DNA of 23,359 nucleotides from an uncultured Bacilli bacterium (GTDB taxonomy: Bacteria > Bacillota_I > Bacilli_A > RF39 > UBA660). The position numbers were made by a program, and so were the translations under genes. The DNA is taken from NCBI GenBank assembly GCA_944363745.1, contig CALVVD010000004.1, forward strand, positions 1 through 23,359, written 5' to 3'. The notes under the pieces were generated by a model. That model did no database searches. It saw only the letters and a list, made by a program, of their open reading frames with translations, and was not told the origin of the DNA. Of this stretch, positions 14,643 through 22,931 are shown in pieces. How positions within the stretch are numbered: the stretch's first letter is position 1; every line of letters starts with the position of its first letter.

Positions 14643-15496
14643 TATTTATTATTATTAATTATAATGATTATTCTAAAACTAAAAGATTACTTGATAATGT
14701 TAAAGATTATAAAGTAATAGATCATATTTACATTATTGATAATCATTCTACTGATGATTCTTATGATAAGTTAAATAATATAAAATTAGATAAATTAACA
14801 GTTAAAAGGACTGATGAAAATAAAGGATTTGCTTATGCCCTGAATGAAGGTGCTAAAGAAGTTATTAAGAAATATAAAAAGGCCGATATTATCTTTTCTA
14901 ATTCTGATATTATTATTAATAGTAATGAGAATTTAGAAGTATTAAAAAAGACTCTTGATAAAAAAGATGTTGGTATAGTAGGACCAGTAGTTTATGAGAA
15001 TGGTCATTTAAATAGAGGATGGCTTATTCCAACACCTAAAATAGAAATACTTAATAATTTACCTTTAATAGGAAGAAAATTTGCTAATAAAAATAAATAT
15101 TTAGATAATCATTATAAAGGAGATATTAGCGAAGTAGAAGTATTATCTTTTTGCTTTTTCTTAATAAAAACAGAAGTTATAGAAGAGATGAATTATTTTG
15201 ATGAAAATACATTTTTATACTATGAAGAAAATATTGTGGCAACAAAGTTAAAAAAGGCGAAATATAAAACTATAATCAATAACAATATTACGATTATTCA
15301 TGATCATTCTGCTTCTATCGATAAGAGTATAAATTATATTAATAAATTTAAAATACTTAAAAAAAGCCAGATTTATTTTGAAGATACTTATAATAAAGCC
15401 AGTAAAGTAGAATTATTCTTATTAAAACTAACAATTAAGTTAACACTAATGACTTTATATGTTAGAATATTTATTAGAGGAGGTTTGAAGAAATGA
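14630..15496 (+). CDS. Family 2 glycosyltransferase (rhamnosyltransferase-like)
   Basis: The 288-residue protein has a GT-A fold: [17 protein letters not shown] at the N-terminus, the nucleotide-sugar region [24 protein letters not shown], and an NSD motif ([10 protein letters not shown], in place of DxD), then GIVGPVV and [18 protein letters not shown], where the Glu pair is typical of the catalytic-base region in rhamnosyltransferase-type enzymes. A C-terminal hydrophobic helix (about 265-282) may bring it to the membrane. It would transfer a sugar, possibly rhamnose from the dTDP-rhamnose made by the genes that follow. Its ATG lies within the wzy-like gene behind AAGAAGG, and its TGA overlaps the rmlA start by four bases (ATGA). 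Confidence 0.86.
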   Translation: MRKLIFIIINYNDYSKTKRLLDNVKDYKVIDHIYIIDNHSTDDSYDKLNNIKLDKLTVKRTDENKGFAYALNEGAKEVIKKYKKADIIFSNSDIIINSNENLEVLKKTLDKKDVGIVGPVVYENGHLNRGWLIPTPKIEILNNLPLIGRKFANKNKYLDNHYKGDISEVEVLSFCFFLIKTEVIEEMNYFDENTFLYYEENIVATKLKKAKYKTIINNNITIIHDHSASIDKSINYINKFKILKKSQIYFEDTYNKASKVELFLLKLTIKLTLMTLYVRIFIRGGLKK

Positions 15497-16368
15497 AAGG
15501 AATAATATTAGCAGGAGGTAGTGGTACTAGATTATATCCTTTAACAGAAGTTACTAGTAAACAACTTATGCCAATTTATGATAAGCCTATGATATATTAT
15601 CCATTATCTTTATTAATGCAAGCAGAGATAAGAGATATTTTAGTAATATCTACTCCTAAAGATTTACCTAGATTTAAAGAGTTATTAGGTAATGGAGAGA
15701 AGTTTGGTATTAATTTATCATATGTTGAACAGCCTAGTCCTAATGGACTTGCTGAAGCCTTTATTTTAGGAAAAGAATTTATTGGTGATGATACTTGTTG
15801 TATGGTATTAGGTGATAATATCTTTTATGGGCCTAATTTAAAAAAGGAACTATTAAAAGCAAAGAGTGATGCATCTAAAGGTATAGCGACAGTTTTTGGA
15901 TATCATGTTCATGATCCAGAGCGTTTTGGTATTGTGGAGTTTGATAAGGATGGTAAAGTTTTAAGTGTAGAAGAAAAGCCTGTTCATCCTAAAAGTAATT
16001 ATGCAGTTACAGGTTTATATTTCTATGATAATACGGCAGTTAAGAAAGCAGAGACTTTAAAGCCATCTGCACGAGGTGAATTAGAAATAACTGATTTAAA
16101 TAAACTATTTTTAGAAGAAGATAGGTTAAATGTTATAACACTTAATGAAGGTTATGTATGGTTTGATACTGGAACATTTAAAAGCTTATTCTCAGCGACT
16201 AATTTTGTAGCAACTATCCAGGAACATCAAAATATTACTATTTGTTGTCCAGAAGAAATTGCTTATAAAAATGGTTGGTTAGATAAAGAGACTGTTTTAG
16301 CAGGGGCTGAGTTAATGAAAAAGAATACTTATGGGAAACACTTATTAGAAATTGTAAAGGAGAAGTAA
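15493..16368 (+). CDS. rmlA: Glucose-1-phosphate thymidylyltransferase RmlA
   Basis: The 291-residue protein is a clear Rml[19 protein letters not shown] with the nucleotide-binding GGxGTRL loop, [40 protein letters not shown], a GIVEFD-VEEKP stretch, and GYVWFDTGT. It joins dTTP and glucose-1-phosphate to give dTDP-glucose, the first step of dTDP-L-rhamnose synthesis. Length is normal for the short (RmlA/RfbA) class. The ribosome site GAGGAGG-like stretch (TTAGAGGAGG) stands before the ATG at 15493. Two bases separate it from rmlC, and it overlaps the glycosyltransferase upstream, so it belongs to the same transcript. Confidence 0.97.
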   Translation: MKGIILAGGSGTRLYPLTEVTSKQLMPIYDKPMIYYPLSLLMQAEIRDILVISTPKDLPRFKELLGNGEKFGINLSYVEQPSPNGLAEAFILGKEFIGDDTCCMVLGDNIFYGPNLKKELLKAKSDASKGIATVFGYHVHDPERFGIVEFDKDGKVLSVEEKPVHPKSNYAVTGLYFYDNTAVKKAETLKPSARGELEITDLNKLFLEEDRLNVITLNEGYVWFDTGTFKSLFSATNFVATIQEHQNITICCPEEIAYKNGWLDKETVLAGAELMKKNTYGKHLLEIVKEK

Positions 16369-16369
16369 A

Positions 16370-16945
16370 ATGAAAAAAATAGAGACAGAATTATTAGATT
16401 GTTATATTTTAGAGCCAGATAGATTTGGTGATGAAAGAGGATATTTTTCTCCATATTATATAGCAGCTAATTTAAAAGAATTAGGATTTAAAGGAGTTGT
16501 ACAAGCCAATAGAAGTAAAAGTGCTAAGGGAGTAGTAAGAGGATTGCATTTTCAAAAAGATCCTAAATGTCAAGCGAAAATAGTTGAAGTTATTAAAGGC
16601 TCTGCTATTGATGTAGTTGTTGATATTAGAAGAAATTCTCCTACTTATGGAAAACATATTGCTGTTAAATTAACAGATGATAATAATAGGCAATTATATG
16701 TACCTCGTGGCTTTGCTCATGGTTTTATTTCTCTAGAAGATGATACAATCTTTCATTATCTAGTAGATAATGATTATGCTCCAGATATGGAAGGTGGTAT
16801 TCTTTATAATGATCCTGATCTTGGAATTGATTGGGATAAACTATTTAGTGAAAATGGTATAGAAAATCCAATTTTATCAGATAAAGATAAAATACGTAAA
16901 CCATTAAAGGAATCTGATGTTATATTTGAAAGGGAGGAAAAATAA
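16370..16945 (+). CDS. rmlC: dTDP-4-dehydrorhamnose 3,5-epimerase RmlC
   Basis: The 191-residue cupin has the RmlC signatures: RFGDERGYF near the N-terminus, QANRSKSAKGVVRGLHFQ with the catalytic His60, QAKIVEVIKGSAIDVVVDIRRNSPTYG, and LYVPRGFAHGF. It epimerises C3 and C5 of dTDP-4-keto-6-deoxyglucose. The motif usually read as FFES is FSPY here, a small deviation. The ribosome site GGAGAAG precedes the ATG by a few bases. The stop TAA shares one base with the ATG of rmlD. The 4,6-dehydratase RmlB, which makes its substrate, is not in the window. Confidence 0.95.
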   Translation: MKKIETELLDCYILEPDRFGDERGYFSPYYIAANLKELGFKGVVQANRSKSAKGVVRGLHFQKDPKCQAKIVEVIKGSAIDVVVDIRRNSPTYGKHIAVKLTDDNNRQLYVPRGFAHGFISLEDDTIFHYLVDNDYAPDMEGGILYNDPDLGIDWDKLFSENGIENPILSDKDKIRKPLKESDVIFEREEK

Positions 16946-17832
16946 TGAAATATTTAATTACTGGTTATAAAGGACAATTAGGATTTGATATAAAACGTGA
17001 ATTATTAAAAAGAGGAGTAAGTGAAGAAGATATACTAGCTGTAGATAAAGATGAGATGGATATTACAAAAAAAGATGAAGTTGATAGAGTAGTTAAAGGT
17101 TTTAATCCTGATGTTATCTTTCATTGTGCTGCTTTTACTGCTGTAGATAAAGCTGAAGATATGGAAGATGTAGTATATGACATCAACGTAAATGGAGCTA
17201 AGAATATGACTGATGCCGCTATTGATACTGATGCAACTATTCTTTATATGTCTACAGATTATGTTTTTGATGGTACTAAGAAAGGTTTTTATACTGAAGA
17301 AGATAAAGTTAATCCTATGAGTGTTTATGGAAAAACTAAATATTTAGGAGAAGAAGAAGTTAGACGTAATCCAAAACATTATATTACGAGAATATCTTGG
17401 GTATTTGGTATTAATGGACATAACTTTGTTAAAACAATGTTAAAGCTTTCGGAAAATCATAAAGAATTAAATGTTGTAAATGATCAAATAGGTAGTCCTA
17501 CTTATACAGTAGATCTTGCTAAAACCCTAGTAGATATGGCTAGTACTGATAAATATGGTACATATAACGTTACTAATAGTGGCTATTGTAGTTGGGCAGA
17601 GTTTGCAGAGTATATCTTTGAATCTAATAAAAAGAGTGTTAAAGTAAATAAAGTTACAACTGAAGAATATTTAAATATTACTGGTACAAAACAAGCTTAT
17701 AGACCTAGTAATTCTCGTTTTGATGAGACTAAATTAGAAGATAATTTTGGGTTATTACCATCATGGCAAGATGCTATTGATCGTTATAATGTTGAATTAG
17801 AAGAACAAAAGCAGTTAGTAAAGAAAAAATAA
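16945..17832 (+). CDS. rmlD: dTDP-4-dehydrorhamnose reductase RmlD
   Basis: The 295-residue short-chain reductase has the Rossmann motif GYKGQLG (7-13), the CAAFTAVDKAE stretch, STDYVFDG (103-110) and the catalytic YGKTK (Tyr128, Lys132), all typical of RmlD. It reduces the 4-keto group with NAD(P)H to finish dTDP-L-rhamnose. The C-terminal part has the expected GSPTYTVDLA and a substrate-binding region, then a short Lys- and Glu-rich tail. The ATG is behind GGGAGG, which lies within the end of rmlC. It is the last gene of the glycan block; an ABC transporter pair starts 14 bases later and may be on the same transcript, since I see no terminator between them. Confidence 0.95.
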   Translation: MKYLITGYKGQLGFDIKRELLKRGVSEEDILAVDKDEMDITKKDEVDRVVKGFNPDVIFHCAAFTAVDKAEDMEDVVYDINVNGAKNMTDAAIDTDATILYMSTDYVFDGTKKGFYTEEDKVNPMSVYGKTKYLGEEEVRRNPKHYITRISWVFGINGHNFVKTMLKLSENHKELNVVNDQIGSPTYTVDLAKTLVDMASTDKYGTYNVTNSGYCSWAEFAEYIFESNKKSVKVNKVTTEEYLNITGTKQAYRPSNSRFDETKLEDNFGLLPSWQDAIDRYNVELEEQKQLVKKK

Positions 17833-17846
17833 TAAAAGGAGATTTT

Positions 17847-18743
17847 ATGCTTGAGGTTAAATATATTACAAAATATTATGGAAATAATAAAGCCGTGGAT
17901 GATTTATCATTCACGGTTAAAGATGGTGAGATATTTGGTTTGCTTGGTGAGAATGGAGCAGGTAAAACAACAACATTTCGTATTATTATGGGTTTAATTG
18001 ATGCTAGTAGTGGAGAAGTTTTACTTGATGGGAAGAAAATAGATTATAATTTAACTGATAAAATAGGTTTTGTTACAGAAGAGAGAAGTTTACTTACTAA
18101 GCTTACTGTTTTAGAACAATTGAAGTTTTATGGAGTTTTAAAAGGACTAGATGAAAGAACTATAGAAAAAGATATTGATAAATGGTTAGAAAAGTTTTCT
18201 ATTACTAGTTATAAAAATAGAAAAATTAAAGAATTATCTAAAGGTAATCAGCAAAAAATACAATTTATTTCTGCTATTATAAATCATCCTAAATTATTAA
18301 TATTAGATGAACCTTTTACAGGACTTGATCCTATTAATGTTAAATTAATGAAAGATGCTATATATGAACTTCAAAAAGAAGGTTGTTCTATTATCTTTTC
18401 ATCACATCAAATGGAATATATAGAAGACTTTTGTGAGAAGTTAGTTATTCTTGTAAAAGGACATTCAGTTGTAAGAGGAATGTTAAAAGATATTAAAGAA
18501 GATTTTGGTATTAAAAATATTATGTTAAGAGGAGATGATTTGCCTCTTGAAAAACTTAAGAAAGTTAAAGGAGTTTTAAGTGTTTCTAAAGTAAGAGGAG
18601 AAATAGAAGTAAAAATAGAAGAAAAGAGTGTCGCTCCTAAAGTCTTTTCTTTAGTAAAAAACTGTAATATTACTAAATATGATGTAGTAGAACCAACACT
18701 TAATGAAATATTTATTGCGAAAGTAGGGGGTATCCATGAGTAG
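17847..18743 (+). CDS. ABC transporter ATP-binding protein (YhaQ/NatA type)
   Basis: The 298-residue ATPase has Walker A GENGAGKTT (34-42), a Q-loop replaced by the FVTEERSL stretch seen in YhaQ-type proteins, the signature LSKGNQQKIQ, Walker B LLILDEPFTGLDP, and the switch His in FSSHQME. The C-terminus (about 225-298) is the DUF4162-like domain of this group. It energises an exporter with the permease encoded next, whose gene overlaps it by eight bases. Substrates of YhaQP/NatAB-type exporters range from sodium to peptides and antibiotics; nothing here defines one. The ribosome site is AAAGGAG, six bases before the ATG. Confidence 0.93.
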   Translation: MLEVKYITKYYGNNKAVDDLSFTVKDGEIFGLLGENGAGKTTTFRIIMGLIDASSGEVLLDGKKIDYNLTDKIGFVTEERSLLTKLTVLEQLKFYGVLKGLDERTIEKDIDKWLEKFSITSYKNRKIKELSKGNQQKIQFISAIINHPKLLILDEPFTGLDPINVKLMKDAIYELQKEGCSIIFSSHQMEYIEDFCEKLVILVKGHSVVRGMLKDIKEDFGIKNIMLRGDDLPLEKLKKVKGVLSVSKVRGEIEVKIEEKSVAPKVFSLVKNCNITKYDVVEPTLNEIFIAKVGGIHE

Positions 18744-20049
18744 AAAGTTTTTATATCTAACTAAAGTTAGTTTAAGAAAAAAGTTTAAGACAAAATGGTT
18801 TGTTATTACTAATATAATCCTTGCTGTTGCAATAATTCTTCTTTTAAATATCAATTCTATAGTAACTTTTTTTGGAGGAGATTTTGATAGTAAGACTAAG
18901 ATAATTGTTGTAGATAATGGTACTGATAGTTATGAATTATTCGAAAAAAATATTGAGAGTTATGCTAGTACAATAAACTCTGATGAAGATGTAAAGATAA
19001 CAGTTAAAAAAAGTGATAAATCTGTTAAAGAATTAGAAGAAAATTTAGAAGATGATGAGATATTAGTAGAATTAAATAGCGATAATATAGAATATTTGAA
19101 AGCTAAAGCTACTTCTAATGAGAAGATAGATACTGTAACTTATCAAGTATTATCTCAAAGTTTAAATTCTACTAAGACTACTATAGGAATGACTATTAAT
19201 AATATAGATGCTACTACATTAAATAATATTTCTAGTCCTGTTACAATAGATAGAGTAGTTCTTAATGAAAGTGATAATGTTGATGAAAATATGGGACTTA
19301 TTATGAGTAGTGTCTTTCCAACTATTATTTTACCATTCTTTATGTTAACGATGATCTTAATTCAAATGGTAGGAGGAGAAATATGTGAAGAGAAGACAAC
19401 TCGTAGTATGGAAATAATTATATCCAATGTTTCTCCTAAACAACATTTAATGTCTAAGATACTAGCTAGTAATATCTTTGTTATAGTTCAAGGATTACTT
19501 TTAGTAGTTTATGCATGTTTAGGTTTATTAATAAGTACTAATATGTTAAGTAAAGGAATGTCACTACCAAGTGATGTTACATCTATAATTGATAGTTTAG
19601 TAGCATCTGGTTTTATTAGTAAGTTAATTTATGTAATACCTTTAACCTTAATCTTAATAGTACTATCATTTCTTGCTTATTCAATAGTTGCAGGTATTCT
19701 TGCGTCTATGACTGTTAATATGGAAGACTTTTCACAATTACAGACGCCATTAGTATTTATTTCTTTAGGAGGATATTACTTAGCGATGATGGCTGGTATG
19801 TTTAATGGTTCACTTCTTATTAGAATACTTTCATATGTACCTTTCTTATCATCTTTTGTTAGTCCTAGTCTTTATATGATGGGAGAGATTGGTTTAATTG
19901 ATATAGTTATCTCTATTATTGTTTTAATTCTCTTTATCTATTTAATATTACATTTTGGTATTAAAGTATATAAAGTAGGAATACTTAATTACTCTAATGA
20001 AAAAGTATGGAGTAAGTTCTTTAAAGCTTTTAAAAGTAAAGATGTATAA
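18736..20049 (+). CDS. ABC-2 type permease (YhaP/NatB type)
   Basis: The 437-residue protein has one N-terminal membrane helix (about 20-42), a large extracytoplasmic domain (about 45-190, rich in Asn, Asp and Lys), and a C-terminal block of about five helices with the ABC2_membrane_3 hallmark QMVGGEICEEKTTRSMEIII, where EEK-TR-E-II is the coupling helix region. It is the membrane half of the exporter whose ATPase is encoded just upstream. The ATG at 18736 has AGTAGGGGG upstream and overlaps the ATPase stop. No terminator is visible after it, and the next gene has its own promoter-like sequence. Confidence 0.92.
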   Translation: MSRKFLYLTKVSLRKKFKTKWFVITNIILAVAIILLLNINSIVTFFGGDFDSKTKIIVVDNGTDSYELFEKNIESYASTINSDEDVKITVKKSDKSVKELEENLEDDEILVELNSDNIEYLKAKATSNEKIDTVTYQVLSQSLNSTKTTIGMTINNIDATTLNNISSPVTIDRVVLNESDNVDENMGLIMSSVFPTIILPFFMLTMILIQMVGGEICEEKTTRSMEIIISNVSPKQHLMSKILASNIFVIVQGLLLVVYACLGLLISTNMLSKGMSLPSDVTSIIDSLVASGFISKLIYVIPLTLILIVLSFLAYSIVAGILASMTVNMEDFSQLQTPLVFISLGGYYLAMMAGMFNGSLLIRILSYVPFLSSFVSPSLYMMGEIGLIDIVISIIVLILFIYLILHFGIKVYKVGILNYSNEKVWSKFFKAFKSKDV

Positions 20050-20053
20050 GTGT

Positions 20054-20082
20054 TTGTAAAAATAAAGAGGTTATGATAGTAT
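20054..20082 (+). promoter_or_regulatory. Promoter-like sequence before the lipoprotein gene
   Basis: TTGTAA at 20054-20059, 17 bases, and TAGTAT at 20077-20082 preceded by TGA (extended -10). Confidence 0.5.
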
Positions 20083-20101
20083 GTAGTTAAGGAGGTTTGA
20101 A

Positions 20102-20557
20102 ATGAATAAAATTGTAAAAAAAATGGCTTTATACTCTACAGTAGGAGTATTAGGTGCTTTTTCGTTAACAGGTTGCCGTTCTTCTAAAGTAGAAATAGAG
20201 AAAACTACCACAACAGAAGAGAATAATAGCCAAATAGAAACTAAATATTTTGATGTGGGTGAACACGTTTTTTATAAAGTGTTTTATGTTCCTGAGGTTC
20301 ATCATAATTATACTTCTTATATGGAAGTTAGTGGTTCTATAAATGTACCTACTGGTTATCATATTTTTGATATCGAAGAGCAAGGTCAGTATCAATATAA
20401 GGGAGATCATTTTTATATGGCATTTTATATTAATGATGTTCCTGTTGAAGCAGAAGAAATTTATAATGAGGAAACTGAGTCATATGAATATAGTAAACCT
20501 GGTACACCTGTATTAGATAATACTAATGAATATGAAGAAAATGAGAAGACGAAATAA
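20102..20557 (+). CDS. Predicted lipoprotein of unknown function
   Basis: The 151-residue protein has a lipoprotein signal: basic start MNKIVKKM, a hydrophobic core, and the lipobox LTGC with Cys25 as the acylated residue. The mature part starts with Ser/Thr/Glu-rich spacer (about 27-45) and continues as a beta-rich domain containing Tyr, His and Val (FDVGEHVFYKVFYVPEVHH), then an acidic disordered end. The His cluster could bind a metal, but this is a guess. I do not recognise the family. AAGGAGG lies seven bases before the ATG. It seems to be a single-gene unit, with a promoter-like sequence before it and a terminator whose stem contains its stop codon. Confidence 0.8.
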   Translation: MNKIVKKMALYSTVGVLGAFSLTGCRSSKVEIEKTTTTEENNSQIETKYFDVGEHVFYKVFYVPEVHHNYTSYMEVSGSINVPTGYHIFDIEEQGQYQYKGDHFYMAFYINDVPVEAEEIYNEETESYEYSKPGTPVLDNTNEYEENEKTK

Positions 20558-20578
20558 CTATTTAAGATTCGTCTTTTT
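20546..20578 (+). terminator. Rho-independent terminator overlapping the lipoprotein stop codon
   Basis: AAGACGAA (20546-20553) pairs with TTCGTCTT (20568-20575) around 14 bases, followed by TTTTT (20574-20578). The TAA at 20555-20557 is inside the loop. Confidence 0.78.
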
Positions 20579-20579
20579 C

Positions 20580-20608
20580 TTTATATTTGTTTAATTCTGT
20601 GATAGACT
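20580..20608 (+). promoter_or_regulatory. Possible promoter of the lactate dehydrogenase-like gene
   Basis: TTTATA at 20580-20585, 17 bases, and TAGACT at 20603-20608 with TGA directly before it. The match is modest, but it sits right after a terminator, where a promoter is needed. Confidence 0.4.
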
Positions 20609-20631
20609 AATATTAGAAAGGTAGTGAGCTT

Positions 20632-21546
20632 ATGAATAGAATTGTTATTATAGGCTGTGGTAATGTAGGACTTAGTTATTTACATAAACTGTGTTTAACA
20701 GATATGGCTCTTGATATTAGTTTAATTGATTTAGATGAAGAGAAAATAATGGGAGAAATACTTGATATTGAACAATCTTTAATATATAGAAATAGTAATA
20801 TTAAATTAAAATTAGGTACTTATGATGATTGTAATAATGCTGACATTATCATAATAAGTGCAGGTGTACCTCAATCATCTAATGATAGATTAAAAGATTT
20901 AGAGAAAGCTAATGAGATAATAGTTGATATTACTAATAGAATTAGAAGTACAGAGTTTAAAGGTATTTACTTAGTAGCATGTAATCCTTTAGATGTTATT
21001 ACAGAACTTATCGCTCATTATACAGATCATCCTTTTAATAAAGTAATAGGTACTGGAACTATGCTTGATACAGCAAGATTAAAATCATTGATTAGTAAAG
21101 AGATAAATGTAAAAGCAAATGATATTAATGTTTATGTATTAGGAGAACATGGTAATAGTCAGTTTGTGGCATGGAGTAATGCTAATATAGGGTTACAGAA
21201 TTTAGGTGGATTTTTATCTTATGAAGAAAAAGAACAATTAGAAGAAGAGACAAGACATATGGGAGGAGTTATTGTTAGACATAAAGGTTATACTAGTGAA
21301 GGTATAGCAGCATGTCTATTAGAACTTACTTTATGTATTCTTAATGATTTAAAGAAAGTTTATCCTGTATCTAACTATAATACTACTTATGATGTTTATC
21401 TTTCTACTCCTTGTATTATAGGTAAAAATGGAATAGAGAAAGTTATTAATATAAAATTAACGGAAGAAGAGGAAGAAAAGTTAGAAAATAGTAGTGAAGT
21501 AATAAGTAATGCTCTTGATAAAATATTACCAAAAGAATTATATTAG
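20632..21546 (+). CDS. ldh: L-lactate dehydrogenase family protein (LDH/2-hydroxyacid type)
   Basis: The 304-residue protein has an NAD-binding GCGNVGLSY (8-16), IIIISAGVPQ before the mobile loop, the catalytic Asp146 and Arg149 in LDTARLKSL, and the catalytic His173 in GEHGNSQF. It would reduce pyruvate, or a related 2-oxoacid, to an L-2-hydroxyacid and regenerate NAD+. The substrate loop (VPQSSNDRLKDL) keeps Gln and Arg but is about one residue shorter than in typical L-LDH, and the usual GEHGDSE reads GEHGNSQ, which is reminiscent of L-2-hydroxyisocaproate dehydrogenases. Malate is unlikely, because the discriminating Arg in the loop is absent. AGAAAGGTAGTG precedes the ATG. A small membrane protein gene follows ten bases downstream. 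Confidence 0.88.
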   Translation: MNRIVIIGCGNVGLSYLHKLCLTDMALDISLIDLDEEKIMGEILDIEQSLIYRNSNIKLKLGTYDDCNNADIIIISAGVPQSSNDRLKDLEKANEIIVDITNRIRSTEFKGIYLVACNPLDVITELIAHYTDHPFNKVIGTGTMLDTARLKSLISKEINVKANDINVYVLGEHGNSQFVAWSNANIGLQNLGGFLSYEEKEQLEEETRHMGGVIVRHKGYTSEGIAACLLELTLCILNDLKKVYPVSNYNTTYDVYLSTPCIIGKNGIEKVINIKLTEEEEEKLENSSEVISNALDKILPKELY

Positions 21547-21556
21547 GAGGTGCTTT

Positions 21557-21874
21557 ATGATAAATTTAATTTTTTTAGTTATTATATTCTTATTTATGGC
21601 TGTTGAAGTAGTTTGTGCTTATAAGTTTTTTAGAGTAAAAAATATTAAGTTAGGTATTTTTTCTATAATTTATTTTCTATTAACTTTAATATTAACTTTA
21701 AATTATTTCTTTAATCGTGATGTTACTAAATTTAATGAATTAGATAGTGTTATTAATGGTATTTCTAATTTTAATATAATGGCTATATTAGTATTATTAT
21801 TAAATATCGGAATTATTATAATTAGTATAGTAAGTATAATTAAATTAAGTAATAGTAAAATAAAGAAAAAATAA
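21557..21874 (+). CDS. Small membrane protein with three predicted helices
   Basis: The 105-residue product (from ATG 21557) has three hydrophobic segments, about residues 2-24, 31-53 and 70-97, with a basic end KIKKK. No motif is recognisable. The start is set by TAGGAGGTG at 21544-21552, which overlaps the stop of the dehydrogenase gene; an ATG at 21509 in the same frame lies deep inside that gene without a ribosome site and is rejected. It is probably co-transcribed with the dehydrogenase. The function is unknown. Confidence 0.68.
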   Translation: MINLIFLVIIFLFMAVEVVCAYKFFRVKNIKLGIFSIIYFLLTLILTLNYFFNRDVTKFNELDSVINGISNFNIMAILVLLLNIGIIIISIVSIIKLSNSKIKKK

Positions 21875-21896
21875 ATCGTAAAGTTTTAAAAAAATA

Positions 21897-21926
21897 TTGT
21901 AATAAGCTGTTTATTTATGGTAATAT
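21897..21926 (+). promoter_or_regulatory. Promoter before an ORF interrupted by the IS element
   Basis: TTGTAA at 21897-21902, 18 bases, and TAATAT at 21921-21926 with TGG directly before it. It reads towards the insertion sequence. Confidence 0.5.
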
Positions 21927-21960
21927 TTATATAGGTAGAGATAAGAAAGAGGGTAAAATT

Positions 21961-22041
21961 ATGAGAATAGAATGTTGGGAGTTATGTCAATATTTGGTAC
22001 TGGTTTCAGAGGGGGGGTTACCTTCTTTTTTTGAATTATAG
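21961..22041 (+). pseudogene. Start of a gene apparently cut by the IS3-family insertion
   Basis: ATG 21961 has AAGAGGG six bases upstream and a promoter at 21897-21926. The native part is MRIECWEL, and the frame then runs into the IS end and stops at TAG 22039-22041. No continuation is recognised in the 80 or so bases after the right end of the element, so the original gene cannot be named. Confidence 0.4.
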
Positions 22042-22931
22042 TAGATTTTTTCGAATTCAATAGGGGAATGATACCCTATAGATGAATGAATTCTTTTAGG
22101 GTTATAAAAACCCTCTATGTAATCAAATATCACTCTATAAGCATCCTCATAGTGATATAGGGTGGTATTATAAATACATTCTTTTTTAATAGTGGCATGG
22201 AATGATTCTTGAGAAGCATTTTGATCACAAGAGTGATCTAGTTCAGTATAACTATAAATAAAATGATGTTCGATTAAAATTTCACGATAAAGTTTAGAAC
22301 GGAATTGAGAACCTTTGTCAGAATGAATGATAAGACCTGGTAAAGGTTTTCTTTTTTTAATAGCCAAGTTTAATGCGATAGAAACGTCAGTAGCCTTTTG
22401 AGATTTAGATAAATACCAACCAACAACACGTTTACTAAATTGATCAATAAAGGAAATAAGATAAAGAGTAGAATCATAAACGGTATGAATGTAAGTAATA
22501 TCAGTAGTCCACACTTGATTAGGAGCAGTAATATTAATATTGAGTATAAGATTAACAATTAAAGCTTTTTCCTCATCAGACATAAGAGATTTTTTCTTAG
22601 GAAATTTAGTTTTATGAATACTTGCGATACCAAGAAACTTCATTTCATTAGAAACTTTTTTAACAGAAACTTTAATACCTTTTCTATTAAGAATAATAGT
22701 AATTCTAGGAGCCCCATAAGTAGCCTTAGAATCCCAATAAACTTCAAGTATAGCAACGAGTAAAGAGGCACGTTTTTTTTTTTTTTATTCATAGTTGTTT
22801 TTCCAATTATAAAAGGCATTTTTAGATACATTTAGTATTTTACATTGAGTGGAAATATGGTAATGTTTAGAATTTTTGAGAATAGAAGAATAAATTAGTT
22901 GTTTGTTTTGATGTAAAAACCCAATGTTTTC
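21987..22931 (-). pseudogene. IS3-family transposase OrfB (DDE integrase), split by an in-frame TAA
   Basis: Read from 22931 down, one frame gives an N-terminal HTH_21-like part (KQLIYSSILKNSKHYH, then KILNVSKNAFYNWK), a TAA at 22787-22785, four Lys codons, and then RASLLVAILEVYWDSKATYGAP and the full integrase core. The catalytic residues are in WTTDITYI, HSDKGSQF and the Glu of QESFHATIKKE. The end is GNPPSETSTKY at the IS boundary. Only the one stop interrupts it. ATG AAT overlaps the stop (TATGAATAA) and leads into the run of 14 A; from that ATG one extra A would restore the catalytic frame. The longest uninterrupted ATG-started frame begins at 22643 and contains the DDE core. Confidence 0.82.

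Noticed and set aside
22640..22831. A 63-codon reverse-strand frame beginning MYLKMPFIIGK and containing MNKKKKNVPL
   Set aside because: It runs across the poly-A site in the wrong frame; the sequence after the A-run matches IS3 OrfB only in the frame that reads RASLLVAILEVYW. It is a shadow except for its restart ATG, discussed under the IS.
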